Shown here piece by piece: positions 15,017-16,691 of a stretch of 16,691 nt of DNA. Source of the stretch: Candidatus Sulfopaludibacter sp. SbA3 (GTDB lineage Bacteria; Acidobacteriota; Terriglobia; 2-12-FULL-54-10); NCBI GenBank assembly GCA_945865705.1, contig CAMBEY010000030.1, positions 1-16,691 on the forward strand, read 5' to 3'. How positions within the stretch are numbered: position 1 is the first letter of the stretch; every line of letters begins with the position of its first letter. Under the pieces are notes generated by a model. It had not been told where the DNA came from and ran no database searches. It saw only the letters and a program-made list of their open reading frames with translations. Made by a program: the position numbers and the translations under genes.

Positions 15017-15615
15017 GCCGGCTCCTCCCAAAGCGCCTTGAATCTGGCTCGCGCGCGGGCTAGCAATCGCTCAATGGCCTTCTCTGTGCGGCCGCTCGCT
15101 TCGGCCATTTCCTTGGCCGAGCGGTCCTCCCAATAACGCCAGCGAAGGGCAATCGCGTACTCGTAGGGCAATCGCGCGAGAATCTCCGCCGCCCGTTTGG
15201 CGTGCCGCTTGGCATCCAGTCCAAGCACCGGGTCCGCGCTCGGCGCGGGTATCTCGATCTCGCCGTCAACGTCCAGAACGTCCGCGTGCGCGCCCAGCGT
15301 CCGCCGGTAGTGATCCTCCACTTTGTGGCGTGCGATGCTGAGCAGCCAACTGTGCAGCGGCGCCGCTCCACTGTAATTCTTAAGACCACCCCAGGCAGCC
15401 AGGAAAACCTCTTGCACAATGTCGTCCACCATCTCAAGGCGGGGCGTCAAGCGTCTCCAGACATAGCGATGGACCGCGTCGGAGTGCAACTCCACCAGCC
15501 GGGCCGTGGCCTTGCGATCACGCGCCAGGATGGCCGCGGCCAGCGCCAGGTCGTCACCAAAAATTCGTTCCTGCCCGATTACTTCTTGCGGCGTGTGCTG
15601 AAGATTGGCTGCCAT
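15013..15615 (-). CDS. ECF-type RNA polymerase sigma factor
   Basis: A 200-residue sigma-70 family factor of the extracytoplasmic-function kind, with only regions 2 and 4. Region 2 spans about 30-105: VDDIVQEVFLAAW (63-75) for core RNA polymerase contact, then LHSWLLSIARHKVEDHYRR (87-105) for -10 recognition. A variable acidic linker (EIEIPAPSADPVLGLD, 119-134) follows. Region 4 (about 138-192) has the helix-turn-helix KEMAEASGRTEKAIERLL (168-185) and ends in an Arg-rich helix ARARARF. The ATG at 15615 gives a complete length. Its TGA is shared with the start of the downstream Cys/His protein gene. No ECF-type promoter of its own was recognised upstream. Confidence 0.93.
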   Translation of the reverse strand: MAANLQHTPQEVIGQERIFGDDLALAAAILARDRKATARLVELHSDAVHRYVWRRLTPRLEMVDDIVQEVFLAAWGGLKNYSGAAPLHSWLLSIARHKVEDHYRRTLGAHADVLDVDGEIEIPAPSADPVLGLDAKRHAKRAAEILARLPYEYAIALRWRYWEDRSAKEMAEASGRTEKAIERLLARARARFKALWEEPA

Positions 15616-15786
15616 TAAACTTTCGCTCTTTATGATAGGTCGCCAACTGAAGGTAAATCCCCCGCTCAGGCTTGGTCGCGAAACGGCCGCCTGACCACGG
15701 CGTACTGATATCTTGACAGATTCTGCCGGAACCAGCAGCGGTCAGGCGAAACGAATTGAGAACGAGAGCGAGGACAGATTAGGATG

Positions 15787-15820
15787 AGACGGCTGGCCGT
15801 CTTAAACAGCGATAAGCTGT
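15787..15820. repeat. Two neighbouring short hairpins
   Basis: AGACGGC-TG-GCCGTCT (15787-15802) is a perfect 7-bp-arm palindrome; four bases later comes ACAGC-GATAA-GCTGT (15806-15820) with 5-bp arms. The first resembles the REP-like hairpins at 2661-2713 in having very short loops, but its sequence differs. It could be a minor terminator or a REP relic. Confidence 0.5.
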
Positions 15821-15943
15821 AGACGCACTCAGAGAACGGTGCAAAGGAGAACCAGCCAGGAAGGAGAATAGCAAAGTCGGCGAGTAGCATCCTGAGGAAA
15901 CGATCGGGTAGTCGGTCAGTTTGAAATTTCAGGGGACGAAACC

Positions 15944-15965
15944 GGGGACAGGCGGAACGTTCCCC
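15944..15965. repeat. GGGGAC/GTTCCCC hairpin
   Basis: GGGGAC at 15944-15949 can pair with GTTCCCC at 15959-15965 with one bulged base; a further GGGGAC copy lies at 15932-15937. It lies 37 bp after the stop of the broken antitoxin gene on the minus strand and may be its old terminator or a repeat relic. Confidence 0.4.
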
Positions 15966-16001
15966 ATCGTTTTACTCCTTGGGAAATCTTTTGTCTGAGG
16001 T

Positions 16002-16184
16002 TCAGGCCCGGACTTCTGCGTCCGGCTTAACGGGCACGATGCGCGCGACGCGTTGCATGACCTTCTTGTTTTGCTCGGCCTTCTTCAGGTCGTAGGCGGC
16101 CTGCAAGCGCATCCAGACTCCCGGCGAGCCGCCGAACAGGCGGGACACCTTCAGGCACATGACGGCGGACAGAGGCTTGCGCAT
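16002..16184 (-). pseudogene. 3' remnant of a second HigA-family antitoxin gene
   Basis: The minus-strand frame ending at TGA (16004-16002) encodes KPLSAVMCLKVSRLFGGSP followed by VWMRLQAAYDLKKAEQNKK and a short tail. This is the second half of a HigA antitoxin: the last helix-turn-helix helices and the conserved W-x-x-LQ-x-x-YDL end, alignable with residues 52-80 of the intact HigA at 819-1124. The first half, including the PPVHPGE signature, is absent. Upstream of about 16180 the frame has no antitoxin similarity; the DNA there codes instead for a TolB-like propeller in another frame. The frame is open up to an ATG at 16313, but that part is meaningless as antitoxin. No partner toxin is seen nearby. 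Confidence 0.75.
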
Positions 16185-16691
16185 ACAGTAAATGTCCGCT
16201 AGCGGCATAGTGCGGCCCGGTGCCTTGCGCCAGGTTCTTTCGCTCGCCTCCGCTGGTTGGCTGGACGGCAATCTGCGCGGCGTTCCAGCTAGCGTTGGAT
16301 GATGATCCCGCAAAGAGCAGCGCCTGGCCGCCCGGCAGGAACTCAGGCCAGCGGTGAACGAGCTCTCCCGACCCCAGCCGGGTCAGCGCCTGCGGCGCGC
16401 CTCCTTCCTGCGACACCTGTTGCAGGCCCAGCAACGTTGCCCCCTGCATTGCCAGAATACCCTGGCTGCTCCAAATGGCGCCTCCCGGAATGGGCGCGCC
16501 GGCGAGCGTTACCGTCACCCCCCCGTTCACTGAAACCTTCTTCAGCTTGCCACCCGCGAAGAAGCCGATCCACTGGCCGTCAGGCGAGAAGAACGGCGAC
16601 ACCGCACCCTCGGTGCCCGCGATGGGCTTCGCTTCGTTGCTATCGAGCGGCCGCAGGTAAAGTTGCTGCGTGGCCGTTACAGAGCCGCGCG
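16027..16691 (-). pseudogene. TolB-like propeller end of a Ser/Thr kinase-type protein, cut and fused out of frame to higA
   Basis: The frame is open at the right window edge and ends at 16027. From the edge to about 16177 it encodes a WD40/TolB-like propeller (LYLRPLDSNEAKPIAGTEG, then SPFFSPDGQWIGFFAGGKLK, VSVNGGVTVTL, WPEFLPGGQALLFAGSS, and SGHLLYAQ). These segments are what I know from the C-terminal half of Acidobacteriota Ser/Thr protein kinases; the kinase domain itself would be outside the window. After LLYAQ the family sequence should go on with further blades; instead the frame reads through the antitoxin remnant in the wrong frame for about 50 residues (SVRRHVPEG onwards). The product is therefore truncated with a meaningless tail. 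Kinase membership is inferred from the propeller alone. Confidence 0.65.

Larger units (their letters stand above)
15616..16001. other. 386-bp gap with short hairpins and no convincing gene
   Basis: Frame 15666-15890 (minus) has no family features and a random-looking composition. Between the sigma gene and the broken antitoxin there are two neighbouring hairpins at 15787-15820 and another at 15944-15965. This is what is left between rearranged genes rather than a coding region. Confidence 0.6.

Noticed and set aside
15666..15890. 74-codon minus-strand frame with a hydrophobic N-terminus
   Set aside because: The hydrophobic start resembles a signal segment, but there is no ribosome site and the rest is unstructured Arg/Ser-rich sequence crossing hairpin repeats.

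Overview
The window reads as a chromosomal piece of a GC-rich, double-membraned soil-type bacterium, most likely an Acidobacteriota member. This is inference from gene content: a DUF5916 outer-membrane protein, a Tat-exported molybdenum hydroxylase, an amidohydrolase carrying an IPT/TIG domain, the TolB-like tail of a Ser/Thr kinase, and perfect hairpins of the REP type between genes. No rRNA, tRNA, CRISPR array or intact transposase was seen.

Layout. 1-456 (+) is the 3' end of an alpha/beta-hydrolase-like gene. 496-1124 (+) is a higBA toxin-antitoxin pair with a textbook promoter, an overlapping operator, and no room for a leader before the toxin start. 1153-1614 (-) is an AT-rich gene for a DUF6998-like, PD-(D/E)XK-type protein lying 4 nt behind a molybdenum-hydroxylase operon. 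That operon runs right to left (6370 to 1619): Tat-exported [2Fe-2S] subunit, molybdopterin catalytic subunit, then FAD subunit with four cysteines fit for a [4Fe-4S] cluster. It has its own promoter at 6453-6481. Upstream on the same strand sit a short-chain dehydrogenase and a flavin reductase-like protein (7884 to 6505), then a long 35-bp-arm hairpin and an outer-membrane DUF5916 protein (10394 to 8079).

A secreted amidohydrolase-TIG fusion is divergent from the DUF5916 gene (10582-12366, +). After a 0.66-kb gap with no convincing gene come a secreted protein made of three internal repeats, probably a six-bladed propeller (13026-13925, +), and a small outer-membrane barrel protein that starts at TTG (14010-14597, +). 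Facing them is an ECF sigma factor gene (15615 to 15013) translationally coupled by an ATGA overlap to a 114-residue protein with a C-terminal Cys/His cluster, a candidate sigma regulator. The right edge holds a broken gene: the TolB-like propeller end of a kinase-type protein runs directly into the 3' part of a second higA gene in another reading frame.

The functional core is a periplasmic aldehyde/aromatic-oxidising enzyme of the PaoABC type, with two non-standard extensions: about 95 residues at the N-terminus of the catalytic subunit and an HMA-like domain at the C-terminus of the Fe-S subunit. The least described elements are that pair of extensions, the sigma/Cys-His protein pair, the three-repeat secreted protein, and the DUF6998-like gene beside higBA.
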